Positions 1-7,834 are shown, counted from the first letter of the stretch. The stretch is 64,000 bases of DNA from Arthrobacter citreus (GCA_013200995.1 CP053688.1:3472001-3536000), one strand, 5' to 3'. A program made the numbers and translations. Notes: generated from the letters alone by a model not told the origin.

Positions 1-85
1 GGGATGGATTTAAAGATTAGACAAAAACTACCTGGAAAATCTTTAGAGATTTCCCCTCTGGTCCTGCCATTCTTTAATCCACCCC
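1..85. repeat. Imperfect inverted repeat at left edge
   Basis: Positions 1-16 and 71-85 are near-perfect inverted repeats (GGGATGGATTTAAAGA against TCTTTAATCCACCCC), enclosing about 55 bases that contain a second small dyad. There is no T-run typical of a terminator on either strand. It may be a structured RNA or the end of a small element cut by the window edge. I cannot assign it. Confidence 0.3.
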
Positions 86-151
86 ATAAGAATATTGTAT
101 TAATTTAGAGATATAGCCAAGAAATTAGTTTTCGTTCAAACAAATCTATAA

Positions 152-733
152 CTATTCTTTCGATTTAATTAAATTTAAATTATATTTTTCCACATCACTT
201 AAAGCACCATTATATGCTGGATTAGGACTATACCACGATTTTGAAGTGAAATAAATCGTCAAGTCACTCGATTGAAATACAAAACCATGTCTTGCATAAA
301 TTTCATTTCTCGCTAATCGTAACTCACTTGAAGTTAATTTGCTTAAATCTCCATTTGTTAATTTTCTAAGATTGCTATTTGGAATAATATAACCTTTTGA
401 TTTATTCTCTTCTTTAGCTGCGCTTGTTTCTTTAGAAGCAGTTTTTTTAGCAACATCCCCAGATTTTGCTTCAGTTTTCTTTTCTTTCTTTGTAACTTTT
501 TTCGTCTCTTTATTGGCTACAGCTTTTGTAGCTTCATTATTTGGATGCATATTTCCTTCATTCATTATTTTCGGATAAACATAAAAAATTGCTGTGGCTA
601 CGATTACTAGCACTCCAGCTATTAGAAACATTAATGGAAAATAACGATTATTTCCATCTACCTTTTGTTCGTTACTTTTAATTTTCCGATGTTCTGATCG
701 ACTTTCAACTTTGTTTTCCGTCTCATAAGCCAA
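152..733 (-). CDS. YARHG-domain membrane-anchored protein
   Basis: 193 aa. A charged N-terminus is followed by one hydrophobic segment (about residues 32-54), a long Lys/Glu/Ala-rich linker (about 60-115), and a C-terminal YARHG domain with the signature NEIYARHG followed by aromatic residues (FVFQ, YFTSKSWY). YARHG domains are extracellular and thought to bind or act at the cell wall, but their biochemical role is unknown. The layout predicts a type II membrane protein exposing the YARHG domain outside the cell. It stands alone on the minus strand and the start has only a weak ribosome site. Confidence 0.75.
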   Translation of the reverse strand: MAYETENKVESRSEHRKIKSNEQKVDGNNRYFPLMFLIAGVLVIVATAIFYVYPKIMNEGNMHPNNEATKAVANKETKKVTKKEKKTEAKSGDVAKKTASKETSAAKEENKSKGYIIPNSNLRKLTNGDLSKLTSSELRLARNEIYARHGFVFQSSDLTIYFTSKSWYSPNPAYNGALSDVEKYNLNLIKSKE

Positions 734-903
734 ACCTTTTCACTCCTCTAATACAGTATAAAATAGTAGGTTCATCATATTATCTAACTTATTTGCTAAA
801 AAACCAATTATTTTAATAGAAGTTTAATATGTAATTAATACAATTGAAAAGACCGTTAAATTTAGGTATTGAATTTAAGCCCTCAAAAATTATATTATTA
901 TCC

Positions 904-941
904 AATTAAAAATCCCTAGCTCCTCAAATGGAATTAGGGAT
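904..941 (-). terminator. Rho-independent terminator of the truncated propeller gene
   Basis: On the minus strand ATCCCTAATTCC and GGAGCTAGGGAT form a stem around a short loop, followed by TTTTTAATT. It lies directly downstream of the stop at 960-962. Confidence 0.65.
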
Positions 942-959
942 AATAAAATTCTACTATAG

Positions 960-1080
960 TTATTGTATATTTACACTAATATATTTACCGCCTCTTGTTC
1001 CAACAATGACCTGTTGTCCGACTACAATTGGTGAAGCTTCAATATTGCCACCTAAATTAACCTTATTTACTATTTTTCCA
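960..1080 (-). pseudogene. 3' remnant of a PQQ-like beta-propeller protein gene
   Basis: Reading the minus strand from about 1080 to the TAA at 960-962 gives about 39 residues containing GGNIEASPIVVG and IVGTRGGKY. This is the pattern of the last blade of PQQ/BamB-like beta-propeller proteins. It keeps its own terminator but has no start and no upstream part. At about 1080 the sequence switches to secA2-like sequence on the opposite strand. I read this as the tail of a gene whose 5' part was deleted. Family assignment rests on a short stretch. Confidence 0.5.
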
Positions 1081-1848
1081 CTATTAGAGGGTGAGTTATT
1101 TATAAGATATAATGCAGAAAAACTTGAGAAACTATATAAGAATCTTCAATTTAACAAATTTGGTAAGGTAATAAATTCATCTATTGGAGACTTCGTATCT
1201 TCAACACAAAAACTTTGCGAAGGATATCAGTCTTCTATTCGTGAATGGTAGCTTAAAGTAGATAGCGTTGCAAATGAGCATTGCCGTGTAATGTACAAGT
1301 TGAGAAGTGACTTATTATTGGCTAATGATTTAGATTGGTTTATCCATCATGTAGACGAGACAGTTGATCAGTATGTCAAACGATTTTATCCTGAAAATAG
1401 TAACCCTGAAGATTTGGAGCGACTAGAAGGTAAAACTGCACTTGAACAAACTGTTCCCTCACTAAAAATTGAAGGAGAACATCTCAACACTAGATGGGAA
1501 GTATTGGATAACGTAAATAAAGCTCTCTTTGAATATAAGACCGTATTACGTAGCATGGACGATAAGAAAAAGGCTGAGCTTATCAGTATTTTAAAAAACT
1601 CCGCATTAAGTACTATAGATTTATATTGGTCTGAACATTTAGAGCATTTACAACATTTGATAGAAGGGATAAACTTAAGACAGTACCAACAAGAAGATCC
1701 AATTCGATTATATGAATTAGATGGATTTACTCTGTTTGAACATACTTTTAGCATTATTCAACAGGAATTATCAGCAAGTCTTGCTTCAACATTTCAAGAA
1801 TTATCTTGTCCACAGGGGGTAGAAATACAAAATGTTATCATCGATTAA
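1081..1848 (+). pseudogene. secA2: secA2 remnant: 5'-truncated, in-frame stop
   Basis: One frame (1081-1848) encodes the C-terminal third of a SecA-type ATPase. It starts with LEGELFIRYNAEKLEKL, which matches the SecA segment following the helicase motor. It continues past a TAG at 1249-1251 to the conserved HEHCRVMYKLR-like helix and to the scaffold motif WSEHLEHLQHL...INLRQYQQEDP...LFEHTF. Both nucleotide-binding folds are missing. The TAG and the missing 5' part make it non-functional. The partner gene slaP follows with a 17-base overlap, as in Bacillus accessory-Sec S-layer loci, which supports SecA2 rather than housekeeping SecA. Confidence 0.8.
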
Positions 1849-2740
1849 GCGTTTATTACAAAAAGGCAAAGATTCAACAGTTTCATCGAGTGATTTATTG
1901 CAACAACCATCTACTGATCAAGCAGTTCAAGTTGAAGAGAATGAACTGAGTGATGTTTTTCCTAAAATATCATTTCATCCACTGATGCATATTGAAGATG
2001 AAAGACGATATGTTTATCAGTTTTTAAATAATGAACTTGCTCCTTTAAAGCCAAATCAATTGTCATTATCTGCAATCGAGCTTGAAGCTAATGAAGATGG
2101 CAGTGCAACGGTTACAGCTTTCGTTCGAAATAGTTTAGAAAAGGCAGTTCATTTAGAAGATGCAATCCTTTTATTAATTAGCGAAGAAGGAGAAATTTTA
2201 GGTAAAAAAGGATTCAAATTAGAAGAACTTGGAGACATGCCTCCTTGCAGTAGTCGCCCATGGCACTTTGTGTTTGAAAGAGAATTTTTACTAAAAGAAG
2301 ACTTGCCGGAAAAAGGATTCGAATTAGCCTTTGACTTGTCAAAAACAATTCATAGATTAGATATAGATCCAACATGGGAAGGTCGACTTACAGAAGAACA
2401 AGTCACTGAATTAAGCAACCTAGTAAATACTTTACCTAAATTACGTGTAAATGAAGTAAGCTTACATGCTTTACGCGCTAACTATAATGATGATGGAAAT
2501 TTAGCTGTAAATATTTTAGTTAGAAATGGTTCCACAACAGCAGTAAATCTAGAGTTACTACCATTAGAAATGTTAAATGAAAAGGGCGAAATAATTGCAA
2601 AAGGTTTATTCACTCTACCACCATTAACAATTCAAGCAAATACAAGTAAACCATGGACATTTATCTTCCCACAGGAACTAGTTGAAATCCAAGCATTTTC
2701 TCAATGGTCAATTAGAGTGCCAGACCAGGAAGTAATTTAA
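1832..2740 (+). CDS. slaP: Accessory Sec system S-layer assembly protein (SlaP)
   Basis: 302 aa, cytoplasmic, no signal peptide. It contains two copies of the SLAP domain (about residues 48-165 and 180-296). Each has a FLNNELAPLKPNQLSLSAIEL-type or LPKLRVNEVSLHAL-type strand pattern and ends in PW-F-F (SRPWHFVF, SKPWTFIF). In B. anthracis SlaP works with SecA2 in secretion of S-layer proteins. Here the reading frame is complete, while secA2 immediately upstream is broken, so its current role is doubtful. The start overlaps the secA2 remnant by 17 bases, with CAGGGGGT as ribosome site. Confidence 0.85.
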   Translation: MLSSIKRLLQKGKDSTVSSSDLLQQPSTDQAVQVEENELSDVFPKISFHPLMHIEDERRYVYQFLNNELAPLKPNQLSLSAIELEANEDGSATVTAFVRNSLEKAVHLEDAILLLISEEGEILGKKGFKLEELGDMPPCSSRPWHFVFEREFLLKEDLPEKGFELAFDLSKTIHRLDIDPTWEGRLTEEQVTELSNLVNTLPKLRVNEVSLHALRANYNDDGNLAVNILVRNGSTTAVNLELLPLEMLNEKGEIIAKGLFTLPPLTIQANTSKPWTFIFPQELVEIQAFSQWSIRVPDQEVI

Positions 2741-2749
2741 GTTAAAATC

Positions 2750-2799
2750 AAAAAACAGGACAAACGATCCAAAAAGATCCTTTGACCTGTTTTTTTTAC
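2750..2799 (+). terminator. Terminator after slaP
   Basis: AAAAACAGG...GATC and GATC...CCTGTTTTTTTT form a long hairpin ending in a T-run, directly after the slaP stop. It could also serve the convergent comK gene. Confidence 0.8.
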
Positions 2800-2822
2800 A
2801 TTCTGTTCCTTCCCCCTCTTTT

Positions 2823-3356
2823 CTAACCATCAGCTGTATATCCTTCTATTAGCTCTTTAATCATCATTAGCTTATCCCCATCTGATTTTAGTTTATATTC
2901 TACTTTTTGACTTAAATACAAACTAATGATCTTTGTTGCTTTGCTTATTTGTTTATCAAAAATGTAATAGGAAACTGGTAGTATTTTCTCATCTCCATTC
3001 CTGAATTGTACTTTCGTTTTGTTTTTTTCTTTAATATATTTATTGATTTGGATAAAGTTTAGCCATTTACATGATTTGTTATTTTGTGAAGATGTAGGAA
3101 CCATAATAATTGTTAACGTGGCATTAATCATAAGAGGAATCTTTTTCATAGTTGGATATTTACTTTTGACGACTTCAAGATGGCCTTTAGTAGAGTGATT
3201 ATGGTAGAGGGCTGATTCTTTTAAAATTGCTTTCATTGGCCGTTTTGAATAGATTATACCTTTGTTATTATCAGTAATTTTTGTTAAATATTCTGGGTGG
3301 TCTGCAGCTTCAATTAGCATCGTTTCATATGAGATTACATAATCTAACTTTGACAT
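2823..3356 (-). CDS. comK: Competence transcription factor ComK
   Basis: 177 aa against about 192 in B. subtilis. Landmarks of the family are present in order: the YEV/YET-like start, NHSTKGH in place of the SSYAGRKAG region, VPTSSQNNKSCKWLNF (B. subtilis PTLSSTRPQCGWI), NGDEKILPVSYYIFDKQ (NGKTMELPISYNSFENQ), and a C-terminal YLSQKV segment. ComK binds AT-rich K-boxes and switches on DNA-uptake genes. Start chosen for the GGGAGGC ribosome site 6 bases upstream. The gene diverges from a sigma-factor gene. Divergence from the B. subtilis protein is large, so target range is inference. Confidence 0.85.
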   Translation of the reverse strand: MSKLDYVISYETMLIEAADHPEYLTKITDNNKGIIYSKRPMKAILKESALYHNHSTKGHLEVVKSKYPTMKKIPLMINATLTIIMVPTSSQNNKSCKWLNFIQINKYIKEKNKTKVQFRNGDEKILPVSYYIFDKQISKATKIISLYLSQKVEYKLKSDGDKLMMIKELIEGYTADG

Positions 3357-3662
3357 ATTTGCCTCCCTATAGAAATTTTACATATTGATTATATCAGAAT
3401 AACCTTTCCATATTTTTGAAAATTCTATGTCTGCGAAACTAGCATTTTAGTAAATTTTACTTTTTTAAAAGTCATTAATAGATAAACTTTTATATGCTCA
3501 TTCCTTTTATATTTGATGTTTTCGTATTGAAACTAAAAGTTTTAATTAGTTATTTAATTTCATAGTTAATCTATTCGAAAATGCCATATTTCTTTTATTT
3601 TTATATAGTTACTTCACCGCGGAATCTATATAAGGGCATGCCTTTTTAGAAAGGCAAAAGGA
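3357..3662. other. Intergenic region between comK and the sigma-factor gene
   Basis: About 300 AT-rich bases holding the divergent promoters of comK and the sigma-factor gene. I see no clear consensus promoter or K-box. At 3638-3660 a short dyad (GCCTTTTTAGAAAGGC) overlaps the ribosome site of the sigma-factor gene and could influence its translation. Confidence 0.4.
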
Positions 3663-4184
3663 ATGAAAAATTGTGATGCACACTTAGGATACCAACCTTT
3701 TTCGGGAAAAGTAAAACCTAGTACATTTGAGGAATGTTTAAGTCAATATTCTCGTATGATTAAAACAATTATAAAAAAGCTACACATTTATAAAAACTTT
3801 GATGAATATTATCAAATTGGACAAATCGCTTTATGGACAGCGTATCAACACTATGAAAGCGAAAAAGGGAGTTTTTCTAGTTATGCTTTTTTCACTGTGA
3901 GAGGCTATTTACTTAACGAGCTATCTAAAGCTGTTAAATATGATGAACGAAACGTTGTCGTCGATCAGTGTATTGAAGATGCAACATATTATGATGATGC
4001 ATTTCTACTTGAGGATTTTATGAGCTTACTTGATGGACTCTCTCTCCTACAAAAGCAAATTTTAGTTAGACGCTTTTATTTCAATCAAGAATTTATCCAA
4101 ATCGCAGACAAACTAAATATGAACGAATCTAGCGTCAGATCAAGCTATCGCTATGCATTAAAAAAATTAAGAGGATCAAAATAA
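3663..4184 (+). CDS. Sigma-70 family RNA polymerase sigma factor
   Basis: 173 aa. Region 2 spans about residues 20-95 (FDEYYQIGQIALWTAYQHYESEKG..SSYAFFTVRGYLLNEL, a typical core-binding and -10 recognition pattern). Region 4 spans about 115-172, with a helix-turn-helix (FIQIADKLNMNESSVRSSYRYALKKL). Regions 1 and 3 are missing, as in small alternative sigma factors such as SigH/ComX-like and YlaC-like proteins. No anti-sigma gene is adjacent. Being divergent from comK, it may belong to a competence or stress circuit; this is inference. The ribosome site AAAGGC lies in a small hairpin. Confidence 0.8.
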   Translation: MKNCDAHLGYQPFSGKVKPSTFEECLSQYSRMIKTIIKKLHIYKNFDEYYQIGQIALWTAYQHYESEKGSFSSYAFFTVRGYLLNELSKAVKYDERNVVVDQCIEDATYYDDAFLLEDFMSLLDGLSLLQKQILVRRFYFNQEFIQIADKLNMNESSVRSSYRYALKKLRGSK

Positions 4185-4197
4185 AACTGAAAAAAAT

Positions 4198-4230
4198 AGA
4201 GTAATTTTTCAACTGATTACTCTGTTTTTT
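4198..4230 (+). terminator. Terminator after sigma-factor gene
   Basis: AGAGTAAT and ATTACTCT pair around a 10-base loop and are followed by GTTTTTT. Confidence 0.8.
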
Positions 4231-4640
4231 AATTTACTAACCGATTAGTTATCAACTTTTAAAAAAACTAATACTTTATTCCTATTTCAATTACTCCCAA
4301 AATCATGCCATAGAGATTACTTCTAAGCTTTTTCTAATCTGACTCTAAACTAATTAACAAATCAAAAATGTTATTTTAAAATTAGTAAATTTTACTATTT
4401 GAAATATATATTTCGACATTTTTTTCTTTAAATGTCGAAATGTATTTTCTTAAAACTTTTCCCATTATTTCAATTATAAAAAAACACCTTGATTTATCTA
4501 ATGCTCTTAACACAAACGAAACATTAGTAATATAATTGTAATATTTTACAACTACAAATTCCTACAAAGTATGAATTCTATTCGTTATATAATTGTTATA
4601 TAAATTTCCAAAAAAATTATAACAAGTATATCAAAACACT
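4231..4640. other. AT-rich intergenic region upstream of the riboswitch
   Basis: About 410 bases with no gene, no clear repeat, and AT content even higher than the neighbours. It must hold the promoter of the sinI leader. A TTATATAATTGTTATATAAAT stretch near 4585-4605 is a possible -10 area, but I see no confident -35. Confidence 0.35.
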
Positions 4641-4643
4641 TTC

Positions 4644-4776
4644 TAGAAAAAGGCAAACCAATTGAGAAATTGGGACGCAAAGCCACTGGTCTTAGTTGAT
4701 AATACAGCAAAAAAGAACTAGTTTACTGTATATTTCCACGATTAATCGAACTAAGATAGCAGGGTTACCTAGGTAT
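4644..4776 (+). ncRNA. Cyclic-di-GMP-I (GEMM-I) riboswitch in the sinI leader
   Basis: The class-I c-di-GMP aptamer signature is present. It begins with AAAAAGGCAAACC, then a P1b hairpin CCAATT-GAGA-AATTGG with a GNRA tetraloop, then GGGACGCAAAGCC. A longer P2 arm opens with CTGGTCTTAG, and the closing side CTAAGATAGCAGGGTTACC supplies the tetraloop receptor and the pocket strand. Right after it lies a small hairpin (AGGTATTTTATACCT), then the AGGAGG of sinI at 4793-4798. No strong terminator follows, so control at translation is more likely than attenuation. Whether ligand turns sinI on or off cannot be read from the sequence. Confidence 0.88.
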
Positions 4777-4807
4777 TTTATACCTTAATTTTAGGAGGCT
4801 ATAATCC

Positions 4808-4945
4808 ATGTACAGTGAATTAGAAAGCAATTCTACAGATTTAAACTGGATTGACCTACTACTTGAATGCATTGAAGTAGGCATAAGTCCTGACGAAGTC
4901 CGCTCATTTCTTTACAATTGCGTTAAAGATTCATGTCAAAACTAG
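4808..4945 (+). CDS. sinI: SinI-type anti-repressor
   Basis: 45 aa. The core LNWIDLLLECIEVGISPDEVRSFL matches B. subtilis SinI (LDQEWVELMVEAKEANISPEEIRKYL) almost position for position: Trp, the Gly/Asn-Ile-Ser-Pro turn and the second helix. SinI forms heterodimers with SinR and stops it binding DNA. Start ATG with AGGAGG 9 bases upstream. It lies 62 bases before sinR, the usual order. A c-di-GMP-I riboswitch sits directly upstream. Two cysteines occur in the C-terminal tail, which is shorter than in B. subtilis. Confidence 0.88.
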   Translation: MYSELESNSTDLNWIDLLLECIEVGISPDEVRSFLYNCVKDSCQN

Positions 4946-4969
4946 GAGAATTACTCCCCACTATGATAT

Positions 4970-4992
4970 ACTTTTTGTAATAGTCAAAAAGA
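4970..4992 (+). promoter_or_regulatory. Hairpin between sinI and sinR
   Basis: ACTTTTTG and CAAAAAGA flank a 7-base loop within the 62-base gap before sinR. It may act as a weak attenuator or set the sinI/sinR transcript ratio. Function is inference. Confidence 0.35.
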
Positions 4993-5007
4993 TATGGAGT
5001 AGCTTAT

Positions 5008-5328
5008 ATGATTGGAGAACGAATTAAAAAACTACGTTTACAACATGGAATGTCCCTTACAGAACTTGCAGAACGTGCTGGTATCGCTAAATCTTACATA
5101 AGTTCGATTGAACGGAATTTACAAAGTAATCCTTCGATTCAAGTACTTGAAAAAATTGCAGGCGTCTTCAATACAACGGCAGAAAGCCTCCTGAAAGATG
5201 ATATTGATCCAACAAAAATAATTGATTCTGAATGGATGGAAATCCTTCAAGAAGCAATTGATTCAGGTATACCAAAAGATGAACTATTAAAATTTATTGA
5301 GTTTAATAAGTATAAGCAAGGTAAATAA
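5008..5328 (+). CDS. sinR: Master regulator of biofilm formation SinR
   Basis: 106 aa. An N-terminal XRE-type helix-turn-helix (about 1-62) reads MIGERIKKLR...SLTELAERAGIAKSYISSIERNLQSNPSIQVLEKIA, nearly identical to B. subtilis SinR over the recognition helix. The C-terminal dimerisation helices (about 74-104, SEWMEILQEAIDSGIPKDELLKFIEFNKYK) are the part that mimics SinI. SinR is a tetrameric repressor of matrix genes at GTTCTYT sites. Near-identity in the recognition helix means the same operator is expected, and such sites occur in this window. Start ATG with GGAG 8 bases upstream. Confidence 0.92.
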   Translation: MIGERIKKLRLQHGMSLTELAERAGIAKSYISSIERNLQSNPSIQVLEKIAGVFNTTAESLLKDDIDPTKIIDSEWMEILQEAIDSGIPKDELLKFIEFNKYKQGK

Positions 5329-5367
5329 ACCTTCAAATTAAATTGACTTTAATTTGAAGGTTTTTTT
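5328..5367 (+). terminator. Terminator after sinR
   Basis: AACCTTCAAATTAAA pairs with TTTAATTTGAAGGTT across a short loop, followed by a T-run. Confidence 0.85.
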
Positions 5368-5689
5368 ACGTGCAATAACTGAGGCGTCCTTACATTAGTG
5401 TAACTGTTACATAGTAAGCCCTTATTAAATTTAAGTAATATTGCTGCTCTTCTGGGTCTTAGCCTGGCTGGAAGATCAATGGGGCTATTTTAGTAGAGTT
5501 TTTCAATTAGAGTTGATTCCATGGTCACTATATATGTAGATTTAGTAGATTTCTTCACTTTTTTAGTTGGTTCAGAAAGAATAAGAGAGTACTTTTTGGT
5601 TTTTCTTTTACTTTGTCTTCATTTATAGCCATTATTAAGTTGGAATACCCTTACCAGTATAGGTAATTTCTTATCAAACTTATGTTGCT

Positions 5690-5950
5690 ACGATATTTAA
5701 TTGCAGATTCTCTATTTTTATTTGCACTTCGACCTTTATTTGCAGTTTTTGGCCACTTATTTGCACGTTTCATCTGTTTATTCGCACCATCAGCACTCTT
5801 CTCTTTATATGCAGTTTCTAACTCCCTATTTGCACGGTTCACCTGTTTATTTACACCATCGGTACTCTTCTCTTTATTTATAGTTTCTGACCCCTTATTC
5901 TCCCGTTTCATCGCTTTATTTGCACCCTGATCCTTTTTTCTTTGCACTTC
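5690..5950. repeat. Array of degenerate TTATTTGCA-anchored units
   Basis: About ten units of roughly 20-26 bases, each opening with TTATTTGCA or a close variant (TATTTGCAG, TATTTGCAC, TATATGCAG, TTATTTACA, TTCTTTGCAC) followed by variable pyrimidine-rich sequence. Two units also share a longer block (CACCATC-GYACTCTTCTCTT). Open frames crossing it on both strands look like products of the periodicity, not genes. The rest of the 5368-6000 gap shows no gene. Confidence 0.6.
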
Positions 5951-5999
5951 AACTTTCATTCAACTACTCTACATTTCAAATTTGTTCTATGAAAATAAA

Positions 6000-6048
6000 A
6001 ATGAGGATGTCCCTTAAAGTTATACTTTTAGGACATCCTCATTAGTCT
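6000..6048 (-). terminator. Terminator of the surface-protein operon
   Basis: On the minus strand ATGAGGATGTCC and GGACATCCTCAT pair (loop about 18), followed by a TTTTTATTTT run. It lies just after the last gene of the operon. Confidence 0.85.
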
Positions 6049-6053
6049 GCTAA

Positions 6054-7235
6054 TTATTTGCGTAAATCATATTTTAATGAAATATTGTCAATATAACCAG
6101 CATCCTTACTACCGCTACCAGATTTATCTTTAGCGTAAGTAAGTTTTAGTACGTGTTTACCTGGTTTGATCCCAAGGTTTACATTAGACCAGTGGTTATC
6201 TGTTCCTGACTCACTAACAAGAACATTATCATCTAATGAAATTGTTAAGATATCTTTATTTAGTTGTGAAAGAACTAAATAATCAAAAGATAAGAATGCA
6301 TTATATCCATTGTCTGGAACATTAATAGTCACTTCAGCAGTAGAAGTTTGGTTATTTGAAATATTACCGCTAATTAAGTAATAATCAGTTTTTCCATCTA
6401 CTTTTGAATTAACTCTTTCCCAATCACCAGTAATTGCAAACGGAGAGTTTCCACCTTCAAAGTTTTCTAAATAGCTATTTTGTGGCGTATATAACCCACC
6501 AGCTAGAGAGTCTAAATCATTAAGTGTATTATTTTTAATCGTTGTTGCCTTATTAGCTAATGATGTAGCCTTTTTTAACTCTAAATCATCTGTAGCAGTA
6601 TTAATAATTTGTGTTACTTTATTAATTTGATCTTGTAAATACGCTTTTACTTGTTGATCAGCTGATTGTTTTTGCATATCAATTAATTGGCCTAATGTTT
6701 GTTTAGCCGCATTGATTGCATCTTCTAAATCATCAAGCGCTTTAGCTTGCTCAGCTGAAATTTTTTGTTGCCCGTTTGAAACTTGTGAACTGAAGTCTGG
6801 TTTTAATCCATTAACTTCACTTTCAACTCCAGTAGTTGTTTGTGAATTTAATTGTGAAACTAAACTTGAAAATTGACCAGGCGTGTTTTGTTTAATTCCA
6901 GATAAAGAATCGTTAATCGCTTGAATATGCTCATTAGATTGGCCGTTAATTTTATTAACACCAGCTTGCTCTAACTCACCTTGTTTATTATTTACGCCTT
7001 CTTCCGAGTCAGTAACTAATGCACTTAATTTATCTTTTAATGCATCAATCTTTTCAGAAGTTTTAGTACCTAAAGTACTACTTACAGTTGATTTTGCATC
7101 ATTTAATAGTTGAGAGGCAAAATTTTTAAATAAGTCCCCAGCATTAGTCGTTGCAAATGCCAAACTAGATGATGTTACTATTCCGGCAGCCAGAATTCCG
7201 ACTGCAATCTTCTTTTTCATTGACTTTTTTTCCAT
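6054..7235 (-). CDS. Secreted helical protein with C-terminal beta-sandwich domain
   Basis: 393 aa from the start used here (ATG 11 bases after GGAGG; an ATG 18 bases earlier overlaps that site). The signal peptide has predicted cleavage at AFA-TTN. Residues about 30-235 are predicted helical and coiled-coil-like (many Lys/Glu/Gln/Ala heptads, no Cys). The last 145 residues, from NSYLENFEGG, look like an all-beta carbohydrate-binding-type domain (ITGDWERV, AFLSFDYL, SLDDNVL, KLTYAKD, GYIDNISL). The mature N-terminus TTNAGDLFKNF matches STNAGDLLTNW of the first gene of this operon. No known family recognised. Last gene of a four-gene unit; likely an extracellular matrix or surface protein (inference). 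Confidence 0.7.
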   Translation of the reverse strand: MEKKSMKKKIAVGILAAGIVTSSSLAFATTNAGDLFKNFASQLLNDAKSTVSSTLGTKTSEKIDALKDKLSALVTDSEEGVNNKQGELEQAGVNKINGQSNEHIQAINDSLSGIKQNTPGQFSSLVSQLNSQTTTGVESEVNGLKPDFSSQVSNGQQKISAEQAKALDDLEDAINAAKQTLGQLIDMQKQSADQQVKAYLQDQINKVTQIINTATDDLELKKATSLANKATTIKNNTLNDLDSLAGGLYTPQNSYLENFEGGNSPFAITGDWERVNSKVDGKTDYYLISGNISNNQTSTAEVTINVPDNGYNAFLSFDYLVLSQLNKDILTISLDDNVLVSESGTDNHWSNVNLGIKPGKHVLKLTYAKDKSGSGSKDAGYIDNISLKYDLRK

Positions 7236-7261
7236 TTTCTTTCGTGCCTCCATTAGACAGA

Positions 7262-7834
7262 TTACACTTTAAGTGGTTTCGCAATTTTATGAATAGGTAG
7301 AATTGAAATAAGTACATAACCTTTAATATCTTTAATCGGAATAAATCCAAAATCTTTACTTCGACTATCGAAGCTTATTCCCGGTTCACGGTTGTCCCCA
7401 ACAACAAATAGATTGTTTTTAGGAACAGTTATTTGAGCCATATCATCAGAAGTCCCATTTGTTGAAATTTCTGGAACAGGCTTGTTGTTCACATAAATAA
7501 TTCCACTTTTAATAAAGACTGTGTCCCCAGGAACTCCAATTATTCGTTTTACAATATTAATCCCTTCACTTTTTAAACTCATAATCGCTACATCTCCAAG
7601 CTCAGGATCATGTGTAAAACGTTCTAATTTATTCACAAAGACTAAATCGCCGTCATTTAAAGTAGGATACATTGAGAATCCACTTACTTTTGTAAGTCCA
7701 ACAGTATTTAGTAAAATAACTAAAAGAACACCTAAAATTAGAAAGAACTTTAGCCAATCAATTAATGACTGACGAAAAGTGTTTATATTCTTATCATCCA
7801 CTACCTTTTGTTCTTCAACTTTTGAAGCATCCAT
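7262..7834 (-). CDS. Type I signal peptidase, operon-dedicated
   Basis: 190 aa. One N-terminal membrane anchor (about 25-46), then the S26 boxes: GFSMYPTL with the catalytic Ser54, VKRIIGVPGD with the general-base Lys96, and GDNREPGISFDSR. It is thus a prokaryotic Ser-Lys enzyme like SipS/SipT, not the Ser-His SipW type. Its ATG overlaps the stop of the gene before it (TAATG), so it is translationally coupled. It sits between genes for secreted proteins, much as sipW sits between tapA and tasA in B. subtilis, and probably processes those exported products. Confidence 0.88.
   Translation of the reverse strand: MDASKVEEQKVVDDKNINTFRQSLIDWLKFFLILGVLLVILLNTVGLTKVSGFSMYPTLNDGDLVFVNKLERFTHDPELGDVAIMSLKSEGINIVKRIIGVPGDTVFIKSGIIYVNNKPVPEISTNGTSDDMAQITVPKNNLFVVGDNREPGISFDSRSKDFGFIPIKDIKGYVLISILPIHKIAKPLKV

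Noticed and set aside
928..1251. Open frame of 107 codons read as a gene of its own
   Set aside because: It joins the reverse strand of a propeller-gene remnant to secA2-like sequence and ends at the TAG inside the secA2 remnant; not a real product.
5690..5950. CRISPR array
   Set aside because: Anchors are only about 9 bases, unit length varies, spacers are not clear and no cas gene is present.
5651..5959. Open frames on both strands across 5.65-5.96 kb
   Set aside because: They follow the periodic repeat array, have repeated low-complexity sequence and no ribosome site.
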